Origin: Streptomyces nodosus
GTDB lineage: Bacteria; Actinomycetota; Actinomycetes; Streptomycetales; Streptomycetaceae
Direction of reading: 5' to 3'
DNA length: 64,000 bases
Assembly: GCF_008704995.1 (NCBI RefSeq)
Contig: NZ_CP023747.1
Location: 124,001 to 188,000 of the forward strand
A program made the translations under genes and the position numbers. The notes under the pieces were generated by a model. That model was not told the origin of the DNA, did no database searches, and saw nothing but the letters and a program-made list of their open reading frames with translations. Below, in pieces: positions 9,075 to 17,791 of this stretch; position 1 is the stretch's first letter, and each line of letters begins with the position of its first letter.

Positions 9075-9529
9075 GCGGCGGCAGGGAACATGCCGAACCC
9101 TCACGCGCCGAGGAGCGGGAGTTGTCGCTGACGACGGTCCGCTGGCTGCTGGCACCGCGCCGGCAATGGCGCACCCGTCGGCTGCGGGCCGCCCACGGAC
9201 CCACCCTGCCCTACGAAACCGCTTGGTGCCTGGTCGCGCTCGCCGACGACGTGGGCAACCTGCCCTACGTGCGGCGGCGCACCCGCCCCGTGCCCAGCGT
9301 GCCGCCGGGGGTCATGGTCGATGTGTGGGCGCAGCTCGAGCCGGCGGAACAGCAGCGGCGCCGGGCCTGGCTGACCCGTCACAGCCGGACCCCACTGCAC
9401 CTGTTGAGAGTCCCGGAGGAACTGATCGAGCTGGCGGGCCTGCACGTCACCGAATGGGCGCTCCCGCCGGACGTGCCATCGATCTCGCTGGTCGTCCAGC
9501 AACAGCCCCGGCCAAAGAGAACCGACTGA
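9071..9529 (+). CDS. Hypothetical protein coupled to the DUF4231 gene
   Basis: The 152-residue protein was not recognised. It begins by ATGA overlap with the preceding membrane protein. It is basic near the N-terminus (WLLAPRRQWRTRRLR) and Pro-rich in the middle (VPSVPPGVMVDVW), with no membrane segment or signal peptide and no obvious nuclease motif. The fixed coupling suggests a functional pair with the DUF4231 protein, for example as a regulator or sensing partner, but nothing in the sequence shows this directly. A short gap with GAGAGGAGACAGAC (9533 onward) follows and leads into a degraded region. Confidence 0.6.
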   Translation: MSGGREHAEPSRAEERELSLTTVRWLLAPRRQWRTRRLRAAHGPTLPYETAWCLVALADDVGNLPYVRRRTRPVPSVPPGVMVDVWAQLEPAEQQRRRAWLTRHSRTPLHLLRVPEELIELAGLHVTEWALPPDVPSISLVVQQQPRPKRTD

Positions 9530-9659
9530 CCACGAGAGGAGACAGACACAGTGCGACGCGTCGTTGACCGCGCCACTGCTCTGAGTAAGTGCCTGACACC
9601 GACACGCCTGTTCGCTTGAGAGCGGCTACTCCGAGCCGCGGATCACGGCGCCCTGACGG

Positions 9660-10130
9660 CAGCTCCAGGATCTCCGCGGACGTTGCGAAACAGCTCGGCC
9701 TCCGGCGTGCATCCTGTCCCCGCCGGTCTCGCGCCACGCCCCGGCCTCTTCGTCTTCGATCAGGCCGTACCCCTTCAGGTATGCGGCGTCGGCGCGCTCC
9801 CAGCGGCGTCGACGATGTCGCGGATGCGGGCCATGTCCCAGTCGGCCACCCGCAGCGCGGTGTCCACCAGGAGCTGAGCCTCTCCGACAGTCACGCCCAC
9901 GATGCCGTCGCCAGCGGCAGCGGCCGCGACCAGGCTGTTGCAAACCACCCGGGACGTTGTCCCAGCCACGCCAGACGCCTTCCTGCTGGTCTTTTGCACT
10001 GCCGCGGCTGACCTTCTGAGTCAGCTGCGGGAAGGCCAGCACCAACTCGGTCGCAGCGCGCCAGACCGTGTCTCGCGCCTGCATCCGGTTCTCCGCTACG
10101 GTGCGGGACCGCAGCCTTCGCCCCGCCGCT
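9660..10130 (-). pseudogene. Degraded gene of unknown family
   Basis: Reading the minus strand, plausible protein segments appear in different frames in order: ARDTVWRAATELVLAFPQLT, then SLVAAAAAGDGIVGVTVGEA and AQLLVDTALRVADWDMARIR, then AYLKGYGLIEDEEAGAWRET. This is consistent with one gene broken by at least two frameshifts. The family was not recognised. It lies between the DUF4231 pair and a stray CRISPR repeat, in a stretch (9530-10268) where no intact gene is visible. Confidence 0.35.
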
Positions 10131-10268
10131 GACGTGATCGCGCGTCGCGGTCCAGGAACAGGCAGTGCGGGCACAGTGGTGGCCTGTACCGAGCTGGCGG
10201 CTTCCACGAGCGGCTGGTGCGCAGCAGTTCCATGCCGTAGCTGGCGTAGAAGAAGACGGAGGCGCAGA

Positions 10269-10297
10269 GTAGAGCCCGAGCAAGCGGGAGTGACTCA
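10269..10297 (+). repeat. Orphan CRISPR repeat
   Basis: The 29-bp sequence begins GTAGAGCCCGAGCAAGCGG and ends GAGTGACTCA. It matches the array consensus at all but a few positions, in the same orientation as the array, yet about 2.5 kb beyond the last array repeat. No second repeat 61 bp away was seen on either side, so this is a solitary copy, perhaps the trailing end of a formerly longer array split by insertion of the intervening DNA, or a mini-array. Confidence 0.85.
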
Positions 10298-10415
10298 TCG
10301 TCGGCTGGCCCAGGTGCAGCACACGCGAGCGCGGTCGGGGGGACCATCCCACTACGCCTTCAGAGTGAAACAGCAGGTCACAGCCGTCTTCGTATTGTGA
10401 TTCTCAGTGAACTCA

Positions 10416-10539
10416 ACAGGCGATTCTCAGATGCCTGCATCAACAGTTCTCATGTTGCGTCTGAAGCAATCCCATGACGCCCCTACAACTAGCGGGCCAT
10501 GGGCATCTCTCAGATGACATCGGAGTGAGAATCGCCTGT
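10416..10539. repeat. 124-bp segment with perfect 14-bp terminal inverted repeats
   Basis: ACAGGCGATTCTCA at 10416-10429 is exactly inverted as TGAGAATCGCCTGT at 10526-10539. A further GATGCC/GGCATC pair sits just inside. The interior is AT-richer than its surroundings and has no gene. Its right end lies 16 bp from the premature end of the sensor kinase at 10556, so it resembles a MITE or solo IS remnant that removed the kinase C-terminus. Confidence 0.55.
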
Positions 10540-10555
10540 GGCACGGAAGCGAGAG

Positions 10556-11764
10556 TCAGCAGTCGCGGGCGAAGGCGAGGCCGATGCCGGCGGCGCCGGG
10601 TCCGCCGCCGGAGTAACCGCGTTCGAACAACCGAACTCCGTCGCCGTCCACGGCGCCCTCGTCGGCCACGTCGAAGGCGAGTGCGTCGTCGAGGTCCCGG
10701 ACGGCGACGCGCACGGTGCCGCGTCCATGGGCGCGGGCATTGTCCAGCAGCACACCCAGGATCTCGGTGGCCGGCCCGCCCGGGATGCGTACGTCGTCCG
10801 GCACATCCTGGACGGCGAGCTCCAGTCGTCTGCCGTCTTTGGCGAGGAGTGCGTGCCACCGTTTCTCGGCCCGTGCCAGCAGCTCCCCCACCGGTCGGTC
10901 CAGCGCGGTGCGCCGAGGCAGACCGGCGGAGCTCGAGAGTCTGAGCACCTCCTCCACGGTCTCGTGCAGGCGGCGGGTGGCGGCCAGTGCCTCCTCAAGC
11001 ACCGGCCGCGCGTCGTCCTGGGCCAGTCCGGCTTCCAGGGTGAGCTGGAGCCCGGTGAGCGGGGTGCGCAGCTGGTGGGAGGCGTTGGCAGTGAAGTCCC
11101 GTTCACGGCGCAGGAGTTCGGACAGGCTGTGCAACATGTCGTTGTGTGTCCGGGCGACCTGGTCGATCTCGATGATGGTGCTGGGCGCGGCCCGCGCGGC
11201 GAGATCGCCCTCGGCCACCGCCCGGCAGTGGCGCGAGAGGTCCTCCAGCGGTACGGCGAGCGCGCGAGCCTGCCGGCGGGCGACCAGGACGGCGACGGTG
11301 AGCGCGACCACTGCCACGCCCACCAGGGCGGCCCAGCCAGCGAACACACGGCCCCTCACCTGCGCAACGGCGGAGGAGGCACGGACCACGCCGATCACCT
11401 GCTCGGCATGGGCGACGGGCACGGCGGCGACCAGCTCACCGCCCGCCGAGGACCGGGTCACCTTGCCGGCCAGGGCCCGGCGGACCACGTCGCCGCCGCT
11501 CTGGGGCCCGGTGCCGGCACGCAGCCGCAGCTGCGGGTCGTACAGGCCGAGGCGCTGTCCGGACGCGGCCGTCGGCAGCTCCGCCGGGTCCCCCTGGAGG
11601 TAGTCCGGGTTCACCCGGACGGCGGCGGCCAGGGCCGCCCGTTCCAACGCGTCCCGCTGGTCGGCGTACAGGGAGGACCTGATGGCGAGGGCCAGGGGGA
11701 CGGCGAGGAGGACGAGGGCGACCAGGACGGCGGTAAGGGCCACCCGCACCACACGCTGTCTCAT
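10556..11764 (-). CDS. Sensor histidine kinase, C-terminally clipped
   Basis: Membrane sensor kinase of 402 residues, expected to control the adjacent lipoprotein-ABC operon with the response regulator at 16700. TM1 spans residues 8-28, an extracytoplasmic sensor follows, TM2 spans about 140-163, then a HAMP region. The H-box is FTANASHQLRTPLTGL with phosphorylatable H230. The N-box has N342 (LGVLLDNARAHG) and a G-box GIGLAFARDC ends at the stop. Typical kinases continue 20-30 residues past GIGLAFARD, so the last strand and helix are missing. ATG 11764 is chosen over an upstream in-frame start because it puts the TM helix near the N-terminus. It is divergent from the lipoprotein gene. Confidence 0.85.
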   Translation of the reverse strand: MRQRVVRVALTAVLVALVLLAVPLALAIRSSLYADQRDALERAALAAAVRVNPDYLQGDPAELPTAASGQRLGLYDPQLRLRAGTGPQSGGDVVRRALAGKVTRSSAGGELVAAVPVAHAEQVIGVVRASSAVAQVRGRVFAGWAALVGVAVVALTVAVLVARRQARALAVPLEDLSRHCRAVAEGDLAARAAPSTIIEIDQVARTHNDMLHSLSELLRRERDFTANASHQLRTPLTGLQLTLEAGLAQDDARPVLEEALAATRRLHETVEEVLRLSSSAGLPRRTALDRPVGELLARAEKRWHALLAKDGRRLELAVQDVPDDVRIPGGPATEILGVLLDNARAHGRGTVRVAVRDLDDALAFDVADEGAVDGDGVRLFERGYSGGGPGAAGIGLAFARDC

Positions 11765-11918
11765 GCCTTCATGATGCGGGCCGTCCACCAGCTGGCACGA
11801 AACCCGGCCCACGGTTTTACCGTCGCCTAACCGTCGGCGCGCGGGCCGTTAACCGGGCCGCTCCTAGCGTCTGGGAGGTGACCGTCCGGTCCCAGGCACC
11901 TTCTGGAGGGCAGTGGCC
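11765..11918. promoter_or_regulatory. Divergent promoter region with TAACCG direct repeats
   Basis: This intergenic region lies between the sensor kinase (minus) and the lipoprotein operon (plus). TAACCG occurs at 11828-11833 and 11850-11855, 22 bp apart, which is two helical turns and typical of sites bound by OmpR-type dimers. A further ACCGT copy lies just upstream. The strong site TGGAGGG at 11904-11910 supports ATG 11919 for the lipoprotein. Confidence 0.5.
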
Positions 11919-12578
11919 ATGACACGTGTACGGACGTCCGCCATCGTGGGGCTTGTGCTCTGCGCGGCGTTGACCGCCGGATGTTCCGGATCCGGATCGA
12001 GGTCCGGGTCCGGCTCGGGTACGACGTCGGACAATTCGGCGTCGACGCCGGACAGGACGTCGTCGGCCGGTTCGGCGCCGGACGCCGCGGCGCCGACCGA
12101 GTCCAATCCGCCCGGCGACATCCCCGATAACCAGGCTTTCGTCGCCTACCGGCCGTCCGGCGGCTTCACCGGTTTCACGGTGAAGGTGCCCGAGGGCTGG
12201 GCCCGGACGACGAACGGCGCGACGACCGTGTTCACGGACAAGCTGAACCGCATCCAGATCTCCGCCGCGACCGTCACGACCGCGCCCACCGTCGGCTCGG
12301 TCACCAACACGGTTGTTCCCCAGCTGCGCGGCCAGGTATCGAAGTTCGCGCACCCGAAGGTGAGTGTGGTGCAGCGCAGGGCGGGCACCGCCGTGCTGCT
12401 GACCTACCAGGGCGACTCCGCCGCGGACCCGGTCACCGGCAAGGTCGTGCGGGACGCATTCGAGCGGTACGCCTTCTACCTGCAGGGCCACGAGGTGGAC
12501 CTCACCCTGTCCGGTCCGGTGAACGCCGACAACGTGGACCCGTGGCGCACCGTCAGCGACTCCTTCGGCTGGCGGTGA
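11919..12578 (+). CDS. Secreted lipoprotein of an ABC/two-component locus
   Basis: The 219-residue protein has a lipoprotein signal peptide with lipobox LTAGC (Cys22), followed by a long Ser/Gly/Thr linker rich in short repeats. The globular domain starts near residue 75 (FVAYRPSGGFTGFTVKVPEG), resembles extracytoplasmic beta-rich domains, and ends in VDPWRTVSDSFGWR. No catalytic motif was seen. ATG 11919 has an 8-nt spacing to GGAGGG; GTG 11913 is the alternative. It is the first gene of a run whose members overlap or nearly touch, ending with an FtsX-type permease, so it is probably an accessory or sensing subunit of that transporter. Confidence 0.8.
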   Translation: MTRVRTSAIVGLVLCAALTAGCSGSGSRSGSGSGTTSDNSASTPDRTSSAGSAPDAAAPTESNPPGDIPDNQAFVAYRPSGGFTGFTVKVPEGWARTTNGATTVFTDKLNRIQISAATVTTAPTVGSVTNTVVPQLRGQVSKFAHPKVSVVQRRAGTAVLLTYQGDSAADPVTGKVVRDAFERYAFYLQGHEVDLTLSGPVNADNVDPWRTVSDSFGWR

Positions 12579-13324
12579 GCGCGATGCCCGTACGGTCGTA
12601 CGACGACGCCCTCACGGCCCGCGAGCTGTACCGCTTCTTCCGGGCCGGCGCAGAGGAGACGCTCGCACTGCGCGGTGTGTCGCTGCGGGTGGCGCGCGGC
12701 GAGACGGTCGCCGTGGTCGGTCCGTCCGGGGCCGGCAAATCCACGCTGCTGTCCTGTCTGGCCGGGCTCGACGAGCCGTCGGGCGGCGAGGTGCATGTGG
12801 ACGGCGTCCGCATCAGCCACCGGCCCGAGACCGAACGCGCCCGGCTGCGGGCCCGGCACATCGGCGTCCTGCTCCAGACCCGCAATCTGCTGCCCCATCT
12901 GAGCGTGCGCGACAACGTGCGCCTCGCGCAGGGCGCCGTCCGCGGCCGGCCCGCTGCCTCCGCGGAGGCGCTACTGGACCGGGTGGGGCTGGGGGAGCGC
13001 CGGCATGCGCTGCCCCGGCAGCTGTCCGGCGGGGAACTGGCCCGCGCCGGGCTGGCCGTCGCGCTGGCCAACTCACCCGCGGTGCTGCTCGCGGACGAGC
13101 CGACCGGCGAACTCGACGGCGGCACCGAGCGGCTGGTCCTGCAGATGCTGCGAGACCGTGCGAAGGACGGCTGCGCGGTGCTGATCGTCACGCACAGCGC
13201 GGAGGCGGTACGAATCGCGGACCGGGTGATCAGGCTCGACGACGGTCGCACGACAGAGGGCGCCGAGACGGGTGACCAGAGCTTCGGCCGGGCCGCTGCG
13301 GAGGTGCACCATGTCTCCGGCTGA
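12575..13324 (+). CDS. ABC transporter ATP-binding protein (LolD/MacB type)
   Basis: Cytoplasmic ATPase with Walker A GPSGAGKST, Q-loop in LLQTRNLL, signature LSGGELARAG, Walker B VLLADEPTGELD and switch His in VTHS. DEPTGELD is typical of ATPases paired with FtsX/MacB permeases. GTG 12575 overlaps the lipoprotein TGA (GTGA), and in-frame ATG 12584 is the alternative. The N-terminal YDDALTARELYRFFRAGAEE extension before the first strand suits this family. It is followed with a 14-bp overlap by a second ATPase, which suggests a heterodimeric motor for the single permease. Confidence 0.88.
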   Translation: MSAMPVRSYDDALTARELYRFFRAGAEETLALRGVSLRVARGETVAVVGPSGAGKSTLLSCLAGLDEPSGGEVHVDGVRISHRPETERARLRARHIGVLLQTRNLLPHLSVRDNVRLAQGAVRGRPAASAEALLDRVGLGERRHALPRQLSGGELARAGLAVALANSPAVLLADEPTGELDGGTERLVLQMLRDRAKDGCAVLIVTHSAEAVRIADRVIRLDDGRTTEGAETGDQSFGRAAAEVHHVSG

Positions 13325-14021
13325 CATACTGATTGACTGTCAGGACGCTGCCCTGACCTTCGGCCGCGGCCCGAACGCGGTGGTCGCCGTGCATGGCGCC
13401 GGGCTGCGGATCCGCGCCGGGGACCGGCTCGCGATCGTGGGGCGCTCGGGGTCGGGCAAGTCGTCGCTGCTGCATCTGCTGGCCGGACTCGAACAGCCCA
13501 CGAGCGGCACCGTGACCTGGCCCGGCCTGACCGGGCCGCGGGACATCGGGCTGGTCTTTCAGGGCGACAGCCTCATCCCGGCGCTCGACGTCGTCGAGAA
13601 CACCGCGCTGCCGCTGGTGCTCACCGGGATCCCCGACGACCGGGCACGCGCGGCCGCCCTGGCCGCGCTCGCCCTGGTCGACGCGGCCGAACTGGCCGAC
13701 CGGCTGCCGGAGGAGATCTCCGGCGGCCAGGCCCAACGCGTCACCGCCGCCCGGGTGCTGGCCCAGGCACCGCGGGTGATCCTGGCCGACGAGCCCACCG
13801 GCCGCCTCGACCACGCCACCGGCAGCCGGGTCCTGGACGCACTGCTGACCGCGGCCGACGAGACGGGCGCGGCATTGGTCATCACCACCCACGACCCCAC
13901 GGTCGCCGCCCGCCTCACCGCACGCCGCGCCATGCGCGACGGGCGGCTGGCGTCCGCGGACGACGCGGATACCGATCGCGCGGATGCGGACACCGCCCAC
14001 AGCCTTGGAGAGCCTTCATGA
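13311..14021 (+). CDS. Second ABC transporter ATP-binding protein
   Basis: The 236-residue ATPase has Walker A GRSGSGKSS, signature ISGGQAQRVTAARVL, Walker B VILADEPTGRLDH and switch region TTHDP. ATG 13311 follows GGAGG at proper spacing. It overlaps both neighbours (14 bp upstream, ATGA downstream with the permease at 14018), so the genes are translationally coupled. Having two different ATPases before one FtsX-type permease suggests an asymmetric mechanotransmission pump. Confidence 0.88.
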   Translation: MSPADILIDCQDAALTFGRGPNAVVAVHGAGLRIRAGDRLAIVGRSGSGKSSLLHLLAGLEQPTSGTVTWPGLTGPRDIGLVFQGDSLIPALDVVENTALPLVLTGIPDDRARAAALAALALVDAAELADRLPEEISGGQAQRVTAARVLAQAPRVILADEPTGRLDHATGSRVLDALLTAADETGAALVITTHDPTVAARLTARRAMRDGRLASADDADTDRADADTAHSLGEPS

Positions 14022-16663
14022 TCAGCGCATGGGCGAGCGGTCTCGCCCGCCACCGCACCGGCCGGCTGATCGCCGCCATGACTGGGATCGCGCTCGCCGT
14101 CGCACTCGTCGCCGCGCTCGGCTCCTTCCTGACCGCATCCAAGGCGACCATGACACAGCGCGCGGTGCGCTCGGTCGCCGTGGACTGGCAGGTCGAGGTG
14201 CAGCCCGGCGCCGACCCGAACGCAGCCCTGTCGCTGGTCCGCAAGACACCGGGCGTACGCTCCGCCGTCCCGGTCAGCCTCGCGCACAGCAGCGGCTTCA
14301 CGGCCACCGTGCAGGGAAGCACTCAGACCACGGGCCCCGGCATGCTCCTCGGCCTCCCCGGCAACTACCGCACCCTCTTTCCCGGCGAGATCCGCTCCCT
14401 GACCGGCAGCCCCACCGGCGTGCTCCTGGCCCAGCAGACCGCCTCGAACCTGCACGCGGCACCCGGCTCCACCGTCAGCATCAAGCTCCCCGGTACCACG
14501 GACGCCCGCAAGGTCCGAGTGGACGGGGTCATCGACCTCCCACAGGCCGACTCGCTGTTCCAGAAGGTCGGCGCGCCCACCCAGTCACAGCCCACCGCGC
14601 CACCCGACAACGTGCTGCTCCTGCCCGCCGCGCAGTTGGCCTCGCTGACGGGCGGCGCCACCTCTGTCACCACGCAGATCCACGTCGCCCGCCACGCGGC
14701 GCTGCCCCACGATCCAGCCGCCGCGTTCACCGCGGTGACCCGCGCAGCCCACAACCTGGAAGCCAAGGGCGCGGGTTCGGTGCTCGTCGGCGACAACCTG
14801 GGCGCCGCGCTCGACTCCGCCCGCCAGGACGCCCTGTACGCACAGATCCTCTTCCTCTTCCTCGGCGTGCCCGGCGCGGTGCTCGCCGCCTCGCTGACCG
14901 CCGCAGTCGCGGGCGCCGACGGTGAACGGCGCCGCCAGGAACAGGCGTTGCTACGGCTACGCGGCCTCGCCCCCCGGCAGATCGTGTCCCTTGCGGGCCT
15001 GGAGGCAGCGCTCGTCGGCGTCGTCGGCGGACTCGCCGGCCTCGGCATCGCGGCGCTGACCGGTCGGCTTGCCTTCGGTACGGCCTCGTTCGGCGCAAGC
15101 GCCGGCACATGGATCGTCTGGTACGTCATCGCGTTCGTCCTCGGCGCCATGGTCGCCGCGGGCGCGGTGCTCGTCCCGGCCCTGCGCGATCTGCGGACGG
15201 TGACGGTCGCCGACACCCGCAGGACCGCGCGCCGCACCGGATCCCCCTGGTGGATGCGGATCGGCCTGGACTTCATGCTGCTGATCGGCTCGTGGCTGGT
15301 CTTCCGTGCCTCGTCCGGCAACCAGTACGCGCTCGTCCTGGCCCCCGAGGGCGTACCGAGCATCTCCGTGTCGTACTGGGCGTTCCTGGGTCCCGCGCTG
15401 CTGTGGATCGGGGCCGCTCTGCTGCTGTGGCGGCTCACGCTCCTGGCGCTGACCCGCGGCCGCCCGGTGCTGGCCCGGCTCGCGCGTCCGCTGACGTCGG
15501 CGCTGGCCGGGACGACAGCGGCCGTCCTCGCCCGGCGCCGCCGTCCGCTGGCCCGCTCGATGGTGCTGCTGGCGCTCGCGGTGTCGTTCGCCGTGTCCAC
15601 GTCGGTCTTCAACTCCACATACCAGCAGCAGGCGGAGGTGGACGCCCGCCTGACCAACGGCGCCGACGTCACGGTCACCGAGCCGCCCGGCATGCAGACC
15701 CCGCCGAGCGCGGCCGGTGCGCTGAAGGTCTCCGGCGTCCGCCATGTCGAGCCGCTCCAGCACCGGTTCGCCTACGTCGGCTCCGACCTCCAGGACCTGT
15801 ACGGCGTGCGCCCGGACACGATCACCTCGGCGACCTCGCTGCAGGACGCGTACTTCTCGGGAGGCACCGCGCATCAGCTCATGCGACGGCTCGCCCAGCG
15901 TCCCGACAACCTGCTGGTCAGCGCGGAAACGGTAAGTGACTTCCAACTCTCCCTGGGCGACACCGTCAATCTGCGCATCCAAGACGCGAAGACCAAGGCG
16001 CTGCGCACGGTGTCGTTCCACTACGCCGGAATCGTCAAGGAGTTCCCGACCGCGCCGAAGGACAGCTTCTTCGTCGCCAACGCCTCCTACATCGCAAAGG
16101 CAACCGGCAGTGACGCGGTCGGCGCCTTCCTGGTCGACACCGGCGGCAGCAACCAGAAGGCCGTGGCCGCACGGCTACGAGGGCAGCTGGGCACGAGTGC
16201 CACCGTCACCGACCTCACCCAGACCCGGGGCACCGTCGGCACCAGCCTGACCTCGGTCGACCTGGCCGGTCTGACCCGGATCGAGCTGGCCTTCGCGGTC
16301 CTGCTCGCCGCCGGAGCCGGCGGCCTGGTCCTCGCACTGGGGCTGGCCGAGCGCCGCCGCACCTTCGCGATCACCACCGTGCTGGGCGCCACACGCCGCC
16401 ATCTGCGCGGCATGGTCCTCACCGAGGCGCTCGTCCTCACGGTCGGCGGCCTCACGGGCGGCGCACTGATCGGCTGGGCACTGTCCGAGATGCTGGTCAA
16501 AGTCCTCACCGGCGTCTTCGACCCGCCCCCGGACGCGCTCGCCGTCCCCGGCAGCTATCTGACCCTCACCGCGGCCGCCGCCATGGCCGCCGTACTCTCC
16601 GCCGCCCTCAACGGCGTACGCCGGGCCCGGCGCCCCGCCGTCGAGGAACTGCGCGACCTGTGA
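14018..16663 (+). CDS. FtsX/MacB-like ABC permease, duplicated domain
   Basis: The 881-residue permease has an N-terminal membrane anchor (residues about 16-36), a large extracytoplasmic domain and three central TM helices (about 285-400). Another central membrane segment pair, a second extracytoplasmic domain and three C-terminal TM helices (about 750-870) follow, i.e. two FtsX-like repeats in one chain. The last repeat carries AITTVLGATRRHLRGMVLTE, the usual coupling-helix segment. The C-terminal ARRPAVEELRDL is typical. Proteins of this class transmit ATPase motion to the periplasm or export peptides and antibiotics. It begins by ATGA overlap with the ATPase. Confidence 0.87.
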   Translation: MISAWASGLARHRTGRLIAAMTGIALAVALVAALGSFLTASKATMTQRAVRSVAVDWQVEVQPGADPNAALSLVRKTPGVRSAVPVSLAHSSGFTATVQGSTQTTGPGMLLGLPGNYRTLFPGEIRSLTGSPTGVLLAQQTASNLHAAPGSTVSIKLPGTTDARKVRVDGVIDLPQADSLFQKVGAPTQSQPTAPPDNVLLLPAAQLASLTGGATSVTTQIHVARHAALPHDPAAAFTAVTRAAHNLEAKGAGSVLVGDNLGAALDSARQDALYAQILFLFLGVPGAVLAASLTAAVAGADGERRRQEQALLRLRGLAPRQIVSLAGLEAALVGVVGGLAGLGIAALTGRLAFGTASFGASAGTWIVWYVIAFVLGAMVAAGAVLVPALRDLRTVTVADTRRTARRTGSPWWMRIGLDFMLLIGSWLVFRASSGNQYALVLAPEGVPSISVSYWAFLGPALLWIGAALLLWRLTLLALTRGRPVLARLARPLTSALAGTTAAVLARRRRPLARSMVLLALAVSFAVSTSVFNSTYQQQAEVDARLTNGADVTVTEPPGMQTPPSAAGALKVSGVRHVEPLQHRFAYVGSDLQDLYGVRPDTITSATSLQDAYFSGGTAHQLMRRLAQRPDNLLVSAETVSDFQLSLGDTVNLRIQDAKTKALRTVSFHYAGIVKEFPTAPKDSFFVANASYIAKATGSDAVGAFLVDTGGSNQKAVAARLRGQLGTSATVTDLTQTRGTVGTSLTSVDLAGLTRIELAFAVLLAAGAGGLVLALGLAERRRTFAITTVLGATRRHLRGMVLTEALVLTVGGLTGGALIGWALSEMLVKVLTGVFDPPPDALAVPGSYLTLTAAAAMAAVLSAALNGVRRARRPAVEELRDL

Positions 16664-16699
16664 ACACACCGAACGGCCCCTGCCCGTACGCTGCCCAGC

Positions 16700-17437
16700 A
16701 TGCGCACACCCCCAGCAGCAGACCGGGGCCGTCTCGGCGTCCTCATCGTGGAGGACGACAACACCATCGGACGCCACCTCGAAACCGGCCTGCGCAGCAA
16801 CGACTACGCAACCGCCTGGTTCCGCACCGGGGCAGGAGCACTCACCGAGGCGGCGCAGGCGTCATACGACGTGCTGCTCCTGAACCTCGGCCTGCCCGAC
16901 ATGGACGGCCTCGACGTCGCCCGCACCCTGCGCGCCCGCTTCCCCGACCTGCTGATCATCATCCTCACCGCCCGCACCGACGACATCGACGTCATCGCCG
17001 GCCTGGACGCCGGAGCCGACGACTACCTCGTCAAACCCTTCAGCCTGACCGTGCTCCTCGCCCGGCTCCGCGCCCACCTGCGCCGCCGGACCACCGCCTC
17101 CCCGCAACCGGAACCGGTCACGCTCGGCCACCTCGTCCTCGACGAGACGGCCCGCCGTTGCACCCTCCACGGCGCCGACATCCCCCTGCGCCCCAAGGAA
17201 TTCGAACTCCTCGCCCTGCTCAGCCGACACGCAGGCGAGGCCGTCTCCCGAGAAACACTCATGGCAAAGGTCTGGGACGAGAACTGGTTCGGCTCCACCA
17301 AGACCCTCGACGTCACCATGGCCGGCCTGCGCCGCCGCCTCACCGCCGCAGCGAAGTCGTCCCCCCGCCCCGCGCGCCTGCCGCAGATAACCACCCTGCG
17401 GGGCCACGGCTACCGGCTGGAACAGGAACCCGGGTAG
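16700..17437 (+). CDS. OmpR-family response regulator with Asn at the phosphoacceptor site
   Basis: The 245-residue protein has an N-terminal receiver and a C-terminal winged helix (RPKEFELLALLSRHAGEAVS then RGHGYRLE). Acidic pair ED at 18-20, Thr in ILTARTD and Lys in LVKPF are present. The strand normally reading LLLDLGLPDMDG reads LLLNLGLPDMDG, so residue 62, the usual phosphorylated Asp, is Asn. It is probably phosphorylation-independent or locked. It lies 36 bp after the permease, far from its likely partner kinase at 10556-11764, with the transporter genes between them. Confidence 0.88.
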   Translation: MRTPPAADRGRLGVLIVEDDNTIGRHLETGLRSNDYATAWFRTGAGALTEAAQASYDVLLLNLGLPDMDGLDVARTLRARFPDLLIIILTARTDDIDVIAGLDAGADDYLVKPFSLTVLLARLRAHLRRRTTASPQPEPVTLGHLVLDETARRCTLHGADIPLRPKEFELLALLSRHAGEAVSRETLMAKVWDENWFGSTKTLDVTMAGLRRRLTAAAKSSPRPARLPQITTLRGHGYRLEQEPG

Positions 17438-17600
17438 CCCGCATCTGGCAGCACGGCCCTCTTCTTCCTCCGCTACGACAGCCGCCCCGGCTCGAGTACC
17501 AACTCGCGCACATCCGGCACATCGCCGTAAGCCTACTCTCGGCTTGGGCGAGAGCGGCCCGCACTATCAGCCCGGTCCAGCACCTGCCCTGGGCATCAAG

Positions 17601-17682
17601 ACCAGGTGCCGCCGACCTCGCGCGCGAAGTCCATCTCGTGGGTGACCACGACCAGCGTCATACCGGACTCGGCAAGGCCGTG
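17601..17682 (-). pseudogene. Fragment of a polar amino-acid ABC ATPase (GlnQ type)
   Basis: The minus strand reads GLAESGMTLVVVTHEMDFAR followed by EVGG, which is the switch region (VTHEM-x-FAREV) of GlnQ-like ATPases. The match is only about 27 residues and sits in non-coding DNA, so this is a scrap of a once complete gene. The rest of 17438-17791 holds no recognisable gene. Confidence 0.6.
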
Positions 17683-17791
17683 GCACGGGTTCGCCTATGT
17701 CTGCGAGCGGCCGCGGGGAGCGTGCAGTAGCCACCATAGCTGCCGCGTCCCTACAGGGATGGTTTCCGAGCGAATAGTCCACATTGGAAAG

